NCBI GenBank assembly: GCA_017432425.1
Contig: JAFRJE010000020.1
Span: forward strand, 1 to 34,582
From: Candidatus Saccharimonadota bacterium
Lineage (GTDB): Bacteria; Patescibacteriota; Saccharimonadia; Saccharimonadales; Saccharimonadaceae
DNA length: 34,582 nt
Direction of reading: 5' to 3'
Shown: one piece after another, positions 14,724-22,577 of the stretch
Position numbering within the stretch: the first letter of the stretch is position 1
Layout: the number at the start of each line of letters is the position of its first letter
Program-made: the position numbers and the translations under genes
Notes under the pieces: model-generated
Told to the model about the DNA's origin: nothing
What the model saw: the letters and a program-made list of their open reading frames with translations, nothing else
Databases searched by the model: none

Positions 14724-15668
14724 ATGGCTAAAAAACGTGTAGTTATTGCTCTCGGCGGTAACGCTCTCCAGAAAAACGGCGAAGTTTCTGCTGAGGCGCA
14801 GAAAAAAGTCGCCGAAAAAGTTGGCGAGCTAATTGCTGAACTTTCGAAAAAATATGAAATCATCGTCGCCCACGGCAACGGACCCCAAGTCGGTAATATT
14901 CTAATCCACGAAGAAACCGCTTCTTCCGAAAAAGCTCCCGCGATGCCGCTCGAAACTGCCGTCGCTATGTCCCAGGGTCAAATCGGCTACTGGCTTTCCC
15001 AGTCCATTTCCAACGCCTTTACGCGCGAGGGAAAATATAAAAAAGTCGCGACCGTCGTTACCCAAGTCGAAGTCGATAAAAACGACCCCGCGTTTAAAAA
15101 CCCAACCAAGCCCGTCGGACAGTTTTATTCCGAGAAAGAAGCCTTAAAACTCGCAAAAGAAAAAGGTTGGGTCGTTAAAGAAGATTCTGGGCGCGGTTTT
15201 CGTCGCGTTGTCCCGTCCCCAAAGCCAAAGGGAATTGTCGAAAAACGCGAAATTCTTGACCTCGTTCGCGCTGGAACGATTGTTATTGCGGTTGGCGGCG
15301 GCGGCGTTCCTGTTTATCGAACTAAAATCCTCCGCGTTCTAAAGGGCGTTGACGCCGTAATTGACAAGGACTTTGCTGCCGAAAAACTTGCCGAGCTAAT
15401 TAAAGCCGACTATTTCGTTTCTGTAACTGCCGTCTCGAACGCGTGTTTAAATTTTGGAACGCCCGAAGAAATTAAACTCGAAAAACTTACCGTTAAAGAA
15501 GCTGAAAATTATGCTAAAGCGGGCTATTTTAAACCCGGCTCAATGCTTCCGAAAATAACCGCCGCGACTGAATTTGCGAAACTTGGAAAAACTGGAATTA
15601 TTTGTTCTCTCGAAAATCTTGAACTTGCGCTCAAGGAAAAATCCGGAACGATTATTGAAAAACGCTAG
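14724..15668 (+). CDS. arcC: Carbamate kinase
   Basis: Transfers phosphate from carbamoyl phosphate to ADP, yielding ATP, NH3 and CO2; the ATP-gaining step of arginine and agmatine deiminase pathways. Motifs: ALGGNAL (residues 9-15), AHGNGPQVGN, PLETAVAMSQGQIGYWL, VVTQVEVDKNDPAF, AVGGGGVPV and VDAVIDKDFAAEKLA. Length 314 is normal. Next to aguB, aguD and aguA it can be regarded as aguC. AGAAAGGA (14701-14708) lies 15 bases before the ATG, and a TATAAT (14714-14719) lies only 4 bases before it, so both read-through from pgi and a leaderless start are possible. Confidence 0.95.
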   Translation: MAKKRVVIALGGNALQKNGEVSAEAQKKVAEKVGELIAELSKKYEIIVAHGNGPQVGNILIHEETASSEKAPAMPLETAVAMSQGQIGYWLSQSISNAFTREGKYKKVATVVTQVEVDKNDPAFKNPTKPVGQFYSEKEALKLAKEKGWVVKEDSGRGFRRVVPSPKPKGIVEKREILDLVRAGTIVIAVGGGGVPVYRTKILRVLKGVDAVIDKDFAAEKLAELIKADYFVSVTAVSNACLNFGTPEEIKLEKLTVKEAENYAKAGYFKPGSMLPKITAATEFAKLGKTGIICSLENLELALKEKSGTIIEKR

Positions 15669-15677
15669 AGCTTAATA

Positions 15678-15683
15678 TATAAT
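15678..15683 (+). promoter_or_regulatory. Possible internal -10 before aguB
   Basis: TATAAT with 7 bases to the ATG at 15691 in a 22-base A/T-rich gap. It lacks a Shine-Dalgarno sequence and fits the leaderless pattern, but an AT-rich gap can produce it by chance. Confidence 0.4.
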
Positions 15684-15690
15684 TAAAAAT

Positions 15691-16707
15691 ATGGATGATT
15701 TATATACTTTAGTTAATAAAGTCCCCTCGAAAAAGGATTTTATTGATACGACCGATTTCGACCAAGTGGAAATTCTTGACATCATTAAAACCGCTCGCGT
15801 CGTTCGCGACTATCTAAAATCCGGCGGCGTTCTAGATACTCTTTATCATAAAAACCTCGCGATGCTTTTTGAACAAAAATCGACTCGAACTCGCGTTTCG
15901 TTTGAGGTTGCGATGTCCGAACTCGGCGGGCACGCTCTGAACCTTGCCCCTGGCGCAATCCAACTCGGCGCGCACGAAACAATCGAAGATACTGCCCAGG
16001 TTCTCGGTCGTATGTGCGACATGATTATGGCTCGCGTCGATCGTCATGCTTCGGTCGAGGCTCTCGCGAAATACGCTGACGTCCCCGTTTTAAACGGTAT
16101 GTCCGACTATAACCACCCTACCCAAGAAATCGGCGACATGATTACCATTCTCGACCATCTCCCAGAGGGTAAAAAATACAACGACATCAAAGTCGTTTTT
16201 GTTGGCGACTGTACCCAAGTTTGTGCGTCCTTGATGATGATAACGACAAAAATGGGTATGAACTTCGTCCATTACGGCCCCGAAAATAAATGGCTCTCCG
16301 AAGATTACCAAAAAATCGGTCGCGAAAACATCAAAAAATACGGCGGCTCAGTTACCGTAACCGACAATCGCGAAGTCTTAAAAGGTGCCGATTTCATTTA
16401 TACCGACGTTTGGTATGGGCTTTATGATAAAGAAACCCCGAAGGAAGTCTATATGAAAGATTTCTACCCAACATACCAAGTCAACGACGATTTAATGAAC
16501 GCAACCGAAAACCCGAACTGTAAATTCATGCATTGTCTCCCTGCGAATCGTAATGAAGAAGTAACTGATAGCGTTATGGACGGGAAAAATTCGATTTGTT
16601 TCGACCAAGCTGAAAACCGCTTGACCGCCCAGAGGGGATTAGTTTTACATTTTGGCCACGCCGCACAAGCGACGCTCGATTATATTAAACAAAAGGAGGG
16701 CAAATAA
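15691..16707 (+). CDS. aguB: Putrescine carbamoyltransferase
   Basis: Phosphorolyses N-carbamoylputrescine to putrescine and carbamoyl phosphate. The aspartate/ornithine carbamoyltransferase fold is shown by STRTR (64-68, carbamoyl phosphate binding), HPTQE (142-146) and HCLP (281-284). Assignment as PTCase rather than ornithine carbamoyltransferase rests on segments I recall from the Enterococcus enzyme: LAPGAIQLGAHETIEDT, VINGMSDYNHPTQ-like VLNGMSDYNHPTQ, TKMGMNFVHYGPE, YTDVWYGLYDKE and NSICFDQAENRLTAQRGL. OTCases normally have an SMG loop instead. Length 338 matches (339 in Enterococcus). The gene lies between carbamate kinase and the antiporter. The next start overlaps the stop by one base. 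Confidence 0.92.
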   Translation: MDDLYTLVNKVPSKKDFIDTTDFDQVEILDIIKTARVVRDYLKSGGVLDTLYHKNLAMLFEQKSTRTRVSFEVAMSELGGHALNLAPGAIQLGAHETIEDTAQVLGRMCDMIMARVDRHASVEALAKYADVPVLNGMSDYNHPTQEIGDMITILDHLPEGKKYNDIKVVFVGDCTQVCASLMMITTKMGMNFVHYGPENKWLSEDYQKIGRENIKKYGGSVTVTDNREVLKGADFIYTDVWYGLYDKETPKEVYMKDFYPTYQVNDDLMNATENPNCKFMHCLPANRNEEVTDSVMDGKNSICFDQAENRLTAQRGLVLHFGHAAQATLDYIKQKEGK

Positions 16708-18155
16708 TGCCTCAGAAAAAACCAAAATTCAGGCTGTTTAGCGCAGTGCTCGCGACGGTCTGTATTGTTCTCGTGATCGACGCCGTCGCTCCGACCGCTT
16801 CGATTGGGAACAGTCAATACCTTTGGTGGATTATAATGATCCTAGGGTTCTTCATTCCCTATGCTCTTATCTCCGCCGAACTCGGTACACAATATCCCTC
16901 AGAAGGCGGGATGTATACCTGGGTTAAAAAAGCTTTCGGAAAGAAATGGGCTGGGCGCGTCGCTTGGTTCTACTGGGTCAATTTCCCGCTCTGGATTGCC
17001 TCCCTTGCTGATTTATGTACAACTCTAATCATGCAAGCATTCGGCGTCGAGCTAACTTTGACCGAGATTCTTGTTATCCAGGTCGTCTATATTGCCCTCG
17101 TAACTGTCTTCGGTATGATGCGCATTTCTCAATCCGCTTGGGTTGCGAACCTCGGCGCGATTGTGAAATTTATCGTTCTCGCCGGGATCGGTTTTATCGG
17201 AATTTATGTTTTTCTAAGAGAGGGTTCTGCGAACCCCGTCGAAAGTTGGCACGATCTAGTTCCTCTAGCTTCTGCTGACGGCGGGATAGATTGGACTGGT
17301 CTTTCGTTCGTTTCTTTGATTATCTTTAATATGCTCGGTTTTGAGGTTGTCGGAACCTTTATCGACGACATGGATAAGCCGAAAAAACAAATCCCCCAAG
17401 CGATTATTCTTGGCGGTATTTTGATTGCTGTGTTCTACTTATTACCGAGCTTTGCGATGGGCGTTGCGATTCCTCTCGAAGAAATCGAAACGAACAGCGG
17501 GCTTCTCGAAAGTTACGGCGTTCTTCTCTCGACGATTGGACTTTCTGCTGCCGCGATTAAATCGATTATCGCCGTCGTTGGCGGAATGTTTATCTATACT
17601 TTGATTGCGAATATTGCTTCCTGGCAATTCGGCGTTTACTCCGTCGTTGCTTACGCTGCGAAAGACGGAATTTTCCCGAAATCTTGGAAAAAACTCAATA
17701 AAGACGGCTGTGCGTATGTCGTTTCGCTTTGGACGAGTATTATCGCGGCGATTCTTGCGATTGCTGGCGCACTCCTCGGCGAATATCTTCCCGATTCGGC
17801 GTTCTCTAACGCGTTCTGGGCGTTCTTCGATCTCTCGCTCTTCTGTCTCTTGATTGGTTATATCCCGATGTTCTTCGCCTATATGAAACTCCACAAAAAA
17901 GGCGTCCAAGACAAAAACGGCTACTGGATTTCCGGCGGAAACTTAAAACGAATCCTCTTCGGGGTTGTTCCAGTAATCATGCTAGTTATTTCGCTGTTCT
18001 TTACTCTAATCCCCGAATTTGATATGGAAGTTATTGCGGATAATTCAACGTTAATTATTAGCTCCGTCGTCTGTGTCGTTATTGGCGAAGTCCTTGTCTG
18101 GAACATGGGAAGAAAAGACAACGAGAGAAAGGCGCTTCGACGTGCGAATAAATAA
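16707..18155 (+). CDS. aguD: APC-family antiporter, probably agmatine (or arginine)/putrescine
   Basis: A 482-residue integral membrane protein with about 12 hydrophobic segments. The N-terminal helix-1 region is FSAVLATVCIVLVIDAVAPTASIG, and LGTQYPSEGGMYTWVKKAFG is the conserved APC-superfamily E-(F/Y)-P-x-EGG-x-Y region. Its place between aguB and aguA and the AAGGAGGG ribosome binding site with a TAATG overlap tie it to the agmatine pathway. Family knowledge suggests electroneutral or electrogenic exchange of substrate for putrescine. Because pdaD is present, arginine/putrescine exchange is equally plausible; specificity cannot be read from sequence. Confidence 0.85.
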   Translation: MPQKKPKFRLFSAVLATVCIVLVIDAVAPTASIGNSQYLWWIIMILGFFIPYALISAELGTQYPSEGGMYTWVKKAFGKKWAGRVAWFYWVNFPLWIASLADLCTTLIMQAFGVELTLTEILVIQVVYIALVTVFGMMRISQSAWVANLGAIVKFIVLAGIGFIGIYVFLREGSANPVESWHDLVPLASADGGIDWTGLSFVSLIIFNMLGFEVVGTFIDDMDKPKKQIPQAIILGGILIAVFYLLPSFAMGVAIPLEEIETNSGLLESYGVLLSTIGLSAAAIKSIIAVVGGMFIYTLIANIASWQFGVYSVVAYAAKDGIFPKSWKKLNKDGCAYVVSLWTSIIAAILAIAGALLGEYLPDSAFSNAFWAFFDLSLFCLLIGYIPMFFAYMKLHKKGVQDKNGYWISGGNLKRILFGVVPVIMLVISLFFTLIPEFDMEVIADNSTLIISSVVCVVIGEVLVWNMGRKDNERKALRRANK

Positions 18156-19239
18156 CAGTACCCCAAAAGCCGACGGTTTTTATATGCCGTCTGAACTTTC
18201 CGAACATTCCGCGACTTATCTTCTTTGGCCCGAACGCCCCGACAACTGGCGGGGCGGGGCTAAACCCGCTCAAGCAGCGTTTAAACAAGTCGTCGAAACG
18301 ATTGCGAAATACGAACCGGTTATTCTCGGCGTCAACCAAAGCCAATACTCCCACGTTCTCGGTATGAACATGAAAAATGTGCGAATTGTCGAAATCTCGA
18401 ATAACGATTCCTGGATTCGCGATACTGGACCGACTTTCCTTGTTAACGGAAAGGGCGAACGTCGCGCGGTTGACTGGGCGTTTAACGGCTACGGCGGACT
18501 CTATAATGGAATTTACTTCCCGTGGGACTTCGACGATATGATTGCCGCGAAAGTTTGCGCTATTGAGGGCGTCGACCGCTACCGAACCGACGATTTTGTC
18601 CTTGAGGGCGGTTCAGTCCATTCCGACGGCGAGGGAACTCTCCTCGTAACCGAAGAAACCTGTCTTGATAAAGGACGCAACCCAGACCTCTCGAAAGAAG
18701 AAATCGAAAAATATCTGCTCGATTATTGCGGCGCCGAGAAAGTTCTTTGGCTCCCCTATGGAATCTATAAAGACGAAGATACGAACGGTCATATTGACAA
18801 CATTTGCCAATTTGTCGCTCCTGGAAAAGTTGTCTTAGCTTGGGAAGACAATGAACAAGACCCCCAACACGAACGCAGTAAAGCGGACCTCGAATATCTC
18901 GAATCGGTTACCGACGCAAAAGGACGTAAACTCGAAGTAATTAAAATCCACGTTCCGAACCCGATTACGATTACGAAAGAAGAATCTGAGGGCGTTGATG
19001 TTGTCGAGGGGACGTTCCCGCGCAACGAAGGTGATCGTCTCCCTGCTAGCTATATAAATTATTATAACTGTAACGGCGCGATTATTCTTCCGGTCTTTAA
19101 CGATGAACACGACCAAGCTGCGATTAATATCCTCCAGGGTCTCTTCCCGGACAGGAAAGTCGAACCGATTTATGCTCGCGAGATTTTGCTTGGCGGCGGC
19201 AATATCCACTGTATTACCCAACAGGTCCCGAAGCCTTAA
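18142..19239 (+). CDS. aguA: Agmatine deiminase
   Basis: Hydrolyses agmatine to N-carbamoylputrescine and NH3. Signature segments: STPKADGFYMPSE, LLWPERPDNWRGGAKPAQAAF, NNDSWIRDTGPTFLVN, DEDTNGHIDNICQFV (catalytic His) and GGGNIHCITQQVP (catalytic Cys). The start is GTG at 18142, inside the end of aguD (14-base overlap), with GAGAAAGG about 10 bases upstream. This gives 365 residues and puts the catalytic cysteine at 357, the same number as Cys357 of the Enterococcus faecalis enzyme. The in-frame ATG at 18073 would add 23 unrelated residues and is rejected. It is the last gene of the arcC-aguB-aguD-aguA run, followed by a long structured terminator RNA. Confidence 0.94.
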   Translation: MRINNSTPKADGFYMPSELSEHSATYLLWPERPDNWRGGAKPAQAAFKQVVETIAKYEPVILGVNQSQYSHVLGMNMKNVRIVEISNNDSWIRDTGPTFLVNGKGERRAVDWAFNGYGGLYNGIYFPWDFDDMIAAKVCAIEGVDRYRTDDFVLEGGSVHSDGEGTLLVTEETCLDKGRNPDLSKEEIEKYLLDYCGAEKVLWLPYGIYKDEDTNGHIDNICQFVAPGKVVLAWEDNEQDPQHERSKADLEYLESVTDAKGRKLEVIKIHVPNPITITKEESEGVDVVEGTFPRNEGDRLPASYINYYNCNGAIILPVFNDEHDQAAINILQGLFPDRKVEPIYAREILLGGGNIHCITQQVPKP

Positions 19240-19241
19240 TA

Positions 19242-19379
19242 AGTTCGCGATTCGAAGTGTTTCTTTCGGGGATGTCCGGACCGCTACGAGGGAGGATTAA
19301 GGCACCCGAGCCCCGTAACGACGGGAGCGAAGGACGCCGGTCCCCGAAAGGAACCTTCGAATGAAAGCGAACTTTTTTT
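19242..19379 (+). ncRNA. Unidentified long structured RNA / giant terminator after aguA
   Basis: Nested pairings can be read directly: AGTTCGC (19242-19248) with GCGAACT (19367-19373); ATTCGAAG (19250-19257) with CTTCGAAT (19355-19362); GTTTCTTTCGGGGA (19259-19272) with TCCCCGAAAGGAAC (19341-19354). Inside are GTCC/GGAC (19274-19277 with 19332-19335), CGCT/AGCG (19282-19285 with 19326-19329) and two hairpins, GGG...CCC (19290-19292 with 19305-19307) and CCCGT-AACG-ACGGG (19312-19325). The base of the stem is followed by T7. The outer 7-bp helix plus T run is a proper terminator, but the branched interior far exceeds what termination needs. I find no SRP, tmRNA, RNase P, 5S or 6S consensus. 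No coding potential is evident. Confidence 0.7.
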
Positions 19380-19380
19380 A

Positions 19381-19389
19381 TGCTATAAT
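19381..19389 (+). promoter_or_regulatory. Extended -10 promoter of gpmI
   Basis: TGCTATAAT ends 6 bases before the ATG at 19396 and begins one base after the T run of the preceding RNA; predicted leaderless. Confidence 0.65.
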
Positions 19390-19395
19390 GTACTT

Positions 19396-21012
19396 ATGGA
19401 AAAGAAATTATCTTATAAAGGTCCCGTCGTTCTTGTTGTAATGGACGGCGTCGGACTTGCTCCCGACGGCGACGGGAACGCCGTAAAAAAGGCGCATACC
19501 GAATTTCTCGATTTTGCTCTCGAAAATTATCTGAATATTCCGCTCGAAGCCTCCGGCGAGGCTGTCGGGATTTTAAAGGGCGATATGGGTAACTCCGAAG
19601 TCGGTCATAACGCCCTCGGCTCTGGTCAAATCATTAAACAGGGAATCGCCCAAGTCGAAGATTATTTTACTTCCGGGAAGATTTATGAGGGCGAAACCTG
19701 GCGTCGCCTCATTGATAATGTTGTCAAAAATACAACATCGCCGAAGCCTAAAACCCTCCACTTCGCCGGCATCTTTTCCGACGGCAATGTCCATAGTTCT
19801 ATCTCCCATCTCGAACGCATGATTGAGAGAGCAGCTAAAGAAAACGTCGAGAAAATCCGCGTCCATCTCATGATTGACGGTCGCGACGTTCCGCCACAGT
19901 CTGAGCCGAAATATATTAACCGCCTCGAACAGTTCCTTGAACCGTTTAACGAGTCCGGAAAAGATTATAAGATTGCGAGCGGTGCTGGTCGTATGGTCGC
20001 CGTCTGCGATCGCTACGAAAACGATTGGAATATGGTTAAACTCGGCTGGGATATGATGGTTGGCGGCGTTGCCGAAAATCAGTTTACTTCCGCCCTCGAA
20101 GCCGTCGAAACTTTCCGAAAAAAAGATCCAAAAATCCAGGATCAATATCTCCCGCCGTTTGTTGTTGTTGACGAAAATAAAAACCCCGTCGGCAAAGTCG
20201 AAAAAGGCGACAGTTTTATTTATTATGATTTTCGCGCCGACCGCGCGATTGAAATCGCGATGAGCTTTACTTATTGTGATTTTCCATATTTCGACCGCGG
20301 CGCTTATTCCCCCGACGACGTTTGCTTCGCGGGTATGACCGAATACAATTCCGATACCCATGTCCCCGCCTTAACGCTCGTCCCGCCGATTAAAATCGAA
20401 AACGCTCTAAATACCTTTCTCGGAAAAAATAATATTTCCGAACTCGCCGTTTCTGAAACTGTTAAGTTTGGGCATATTACCTATTATTTCAACGGCAATT
20501 CTTACGAAAAAGCTCCCCTTGAAGAACAACTAAAAGTTGAATCCGATACCCTCCCGTTTAATACTCGCCCATGGATGAAATCCGCCGAAATAACCGATTT
20601 AATTCTAGACAATCTCGAAAAATATCAGTTTATTCGCGTTAATTTCCCTGGTGGCGATATGGTCGGACATTTTGCCGAACTCGAACCAACGATGGTCGCG
20701 ATGGAAGCGATTGATTTGAGCCTAAAGCGAATTGCTGAAAAAGTTGATGAGCTCGGCGGCATGATGCTAATTACTGCCGACCACGGCAACGCTGAAGAAA
20801 TCGCCGATTCGAACGGCAATCCAAAAACCTCCCATTCTTTGAACAAAGTCCCCTGTATTTTCTACGACAATACCGAAAATCGTGCAAAATATTATTCAAA
20901 AAATCTCAAAGACGCCGGACTCTCAAACGTCGCCGCGACGCTTGCGCTTCTTCTCGGTTTAGATAATTACCCGAAAGATATTTGGCGCGAACCGCTAATT
21001 AGTATAGAATAA
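19396..21012 (+). CDS. gpmI: 2,3-bisphosphoglycerate-independent phosphoglycerate mutase
   Basis: Interconverts 3- and 2-phosphoglycerate in lower glycolysis, using two Mn(II) ions and a phosphoserine intermediate. The alkaline-phosphatase-type core shows VVLVVMDGVGLAPDGDGN with metal ligand Asp17, GDMGNSEVGHNALG with catalytic Ser67, IDGRDVPPQS, DRYENDWN, and late metal ligands in GDMVGHF and ITADHGNAEE. Length 538 is slightly above the usual ~510. The start is set by TGCTATAAT-6-ATG. The ZIP gene follows after 4 bases. Confidence 0.95.
   Translation: MEKKLSYKGPVVLVVMDGVGLAPDGDGNAVKKAHTEFLDFALENYLNIPLEASGEAVGILKGDMGNSEVGHNALGSGQIIKQGIAQVEDYFTSGKIYEGETWRRLIDNVVKNTTSPKPKTLHFAGIFSDGNVHSSISHLERMIERAAKENVEKIRVHLMIDGRDVPPQSEPKYINRLEQFLEPFNESGKDYKIASGAGRMVAVCDRYENDWNMVKLGWDMMVGGVAENQFTSALEAVETFRKKDPKIQDQYLPPFVVVDENKNPVGKVEKGDSFIYYDFRADRAIEIAMSFTYCDFPYFDRGAYSPDDVCFAGMTEYNSDTHVPALTLVPPIKIENALNTFLGKNNISELAVSETVKFGHITYYFNGNSYEKAPLEEQLKVESDTLPFNTRPWMKSAEITDLILDNLEKYQFIRVNFPGGDMVGHFAELEPTMVAMEAIDLSLKRIAEKVDELGGMMLITADHGNAEEIADSNGNPKTSHSLNKVPCIFYDNTENRAKYYSKNLKDAGLSNVAATLALLLGLDNYPKDIWREPLISIE
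21005..21010 (+). promoter_or_regulatory. Possible -10 of the ZIP-galU-radA transcript
   Basis: TAGAAT, 6 bases before the ATG at 21017, overlapping the gpmI stop codon. The match is imperfect; read-through from gpmI is an equally good explanation. Confidence 0.35.
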
Positions 21013-21016
21013 TTTT

Positions 21017-21730
21017 ATGGAAACTTTTTTCATTCTTCTTTTTTCGACGATTTTGACGGTTTTTGTTTCGCTCCTCGGCGGTTTCTTCCTGATTTTTAGT
21101 CTCGAAACAGAATTCAAAAAAACACATTCCGAAAAATCTTTTAAATTCGCAAAGCTCCTCAAAAAAATCACAACCCCGCTCGCCGCTCTGCTTCTCGTCT
21201 ATACCGTTTTTTTCGACTTGCTCCCCGAATCGCTCGAAGATTCCGAGCTTTCTCTCGCCGCGGTCGTTACTTTGACTTTGATTGGACTAGTCGCTTGTTT
21301 TTCGGCGAATTTTGTTACGAGTAATTTCCATAAACACGGCGACAAAACCGAACTCCATAACAAAACCCAAGCCTATTCAATGCTAGTCGTCGATAGTCTT
21401 CATACTATTGTTGACGGAATCGTAATCGGGACGGCGTTTGCCGCCGGCCTCCCGACCGGTCTCCTTGCCGCTCTTTCGACCGCCGCGCACGAAATCCCCC
21501 AGGAAATCGGCGATTTTTCGATTATGGTTCGTTCAAAAATGTCCTCGAAAAAAATCCTAAAACTCCAAATCGCCTCCGGTTTATTATTAGTTCCGTCTGC
21601 CGTTATTGCTTTCTTCGTTGGTGATTCTTTATTAAAAAATCTCCCCGTCTTTCTCGCGCTAATTGCCGGCTTTTTCTTATATATTGCGATTGGCGAAATT
21701 TATGCTATGATAAAAGAATCAAGGAGGTAA
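21017..21730 (+). CDS. ZIP-family divalent metal transporter
   Basis: A 237-residue membrane protein with about eight hydrophobic segments. Helix IV contains DSLHTIVDGIVIG and helix V AAHEIPQEIGDF, the H-x-x-x-D-G and HEIPQE metal-site motifs of ZIP transporters (import of Zn, Fe or Mn into the cytosol). A short His-containing loop, NFHKHGDKTELHNK, precedes helix IV, like the variable His-rich loop of the family. The metal cannot be told. gpmI immediately upstream requires Mn, which makes Mn an attractive but unproven guess. galU starts 1 base after the stop. Confidence 0.9.
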   Translation: METFFILLFSTILTVFVSLLGGFFLIFSLETEFKKTHSEKSFKFAKLLKKITTPLAALLLVYTVFFDLLPESLEDSELSLAAVVTLTLIGLVACFSANFVTSNFHKHGDKTELHNKTQAYSMLVVDSLHTIVDGIVIGTAFAAGLPTGLLAALSTAAHEIPQEIGDFSIMVRSKMSSKKILKLQIASGLLLVPSAVIAFFVGDSLLKNLPVFLALIAGFFLYIAIGEIYAMIKESRR

Positions 21731-21731
21731 A

Positions 21732-22577
21732 ATGTCATTCTCTATTAAAAAAGCAATTATTCCAGTCGCCGGTTGGGGAACTCGCCGCCTTCCAATTACG
21801 AAAATTATTGAAAAGTCAATGCTCCCGGTCGGAAATCGCCCGCTCGTCGATTATTCTGTCCAAGAACTAATCAAAGCCGGCGTTACTGATATTTATATGG
21901 TCATCTCAAACGTCGAGCCTTGCCAAGTTCGCGAATTTTATAAAGACAATCTCGCGCTCAACCAATATCTCGAAGCTCGCGGAAAAAACGATCGTCTAAA
22001 GCTCGCGAAAACCCTCCCTGAAAACGTAACAATCCACTATACCTCCCAAGACCCCTCCGCAAAATACGGAACCGCCGTTCCGATTGCAATGGTCGCTGAA
22101 GAATTTAACCTTAATGAGCCAGTTTTTTGTTTCATGGGCGATGATTTTATTTGGAACCCAAACGGCGAATCTGCTGCCGAATCTTTATTAAAGTCCTTAA
22201 AATCCGAAACCGATTCTGCGATTTTTGGCGCCCAAGTCTCGAAAGACGAAGTTAATAAATATGGCGTTTTCTTAACTGAAGACGATAAACTTAAATCGGT
22301 CGTCGAAAAACCCTCCGTCGATTCCGCCCCCTCGAACTTAATCAACGTCTCTAAATATATTCTCTCCCCGGCGCTTCTAAAAGAAATTGTCGAATATGTT
22401 AATAAAAACAATTTCGGTCCCCTCGACCAAGAATACATGGTTACCGACCCGATCGACGACTATATTAAAAACGGCGGCGTCGTTCGTGTTGCAACGAATC
22501 CCGGCGAATACCTCGATGGCGGTTCGCTTGAGGGCTGGGTTCATGCCAACGACGTTATTTTAAAAAGCGGAAAATAA
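21732..22577 (+). CDS. galU: UTP-glucose-1-phosphate uridylyltransferase
   Basis: Makes UDP-glucose from UTP and glucose 1-phosphate for surface glycan or lipid glycosylation. Nucleotidyltransferase motifs: KKAIIPVAGWGTRRLPITK (the usual first residues AAGLGTR are here VAGWGTR), KSMLPVGNRPLVDY, a metal-binding FCFMGDDFIW, VEKP and NPGEYLDGGSLEGWVHAN. Length 281 is typical. AAGGAGG (21722-21728), which overlaps the end of the ZIP gene, gives ideal spacing to the ATG. The stop abuts the radA start with no gap. Confidence 0.93.
   Translation: MSFSIKKAIIPVAGWGTRRLPITKIIEKSMLPVGNRPLVDYSVQELIKAGVTDIYMVISNVEPCQVREFYKDNLALNQYLEARGKNDRLKLAKTLPENVTIHYTSQDPSAKYGTAVPIAMVAEEFNLNEPVFCFMGDDFIWNPNGESAAESLLKSLKSETDSAIFGAQVSKDEVNKYGVFLTEDDKLKSVVEKPSVDSAPSNLINVSKYILSPALLKEIVEYVNKNNFGPLDQEYMVTDPIDDYIKNGGVVRVATNPGEYLDGGSLEGWVHANDVILKSGK

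Noticed and set aside
15691-16707. Ornithine carbamoyltransferase (arcB/argF) identity
   Set aside because: The segments around HETIEDT, YTDVWYGLY and the gene neighbours fit putrescine carbamoyltransferase; the SMG loop of OTCase is not seen.
18073-18141. Upstream ATG start for agmatine deiminase
   Set aside because: The extra 23 residues lie inside aguD and match nothing in the family; the GTG start gives the family length of 365 and catalytic Cys357.
19242-19379. SRP RNA, tmRNA, RNase P RNA, 5S or selC
   Set aside because: The conserved sequence blocks of these RNAs (such as the SRP GGAA tetraloop region or the tRNA-like T arm) are absent.
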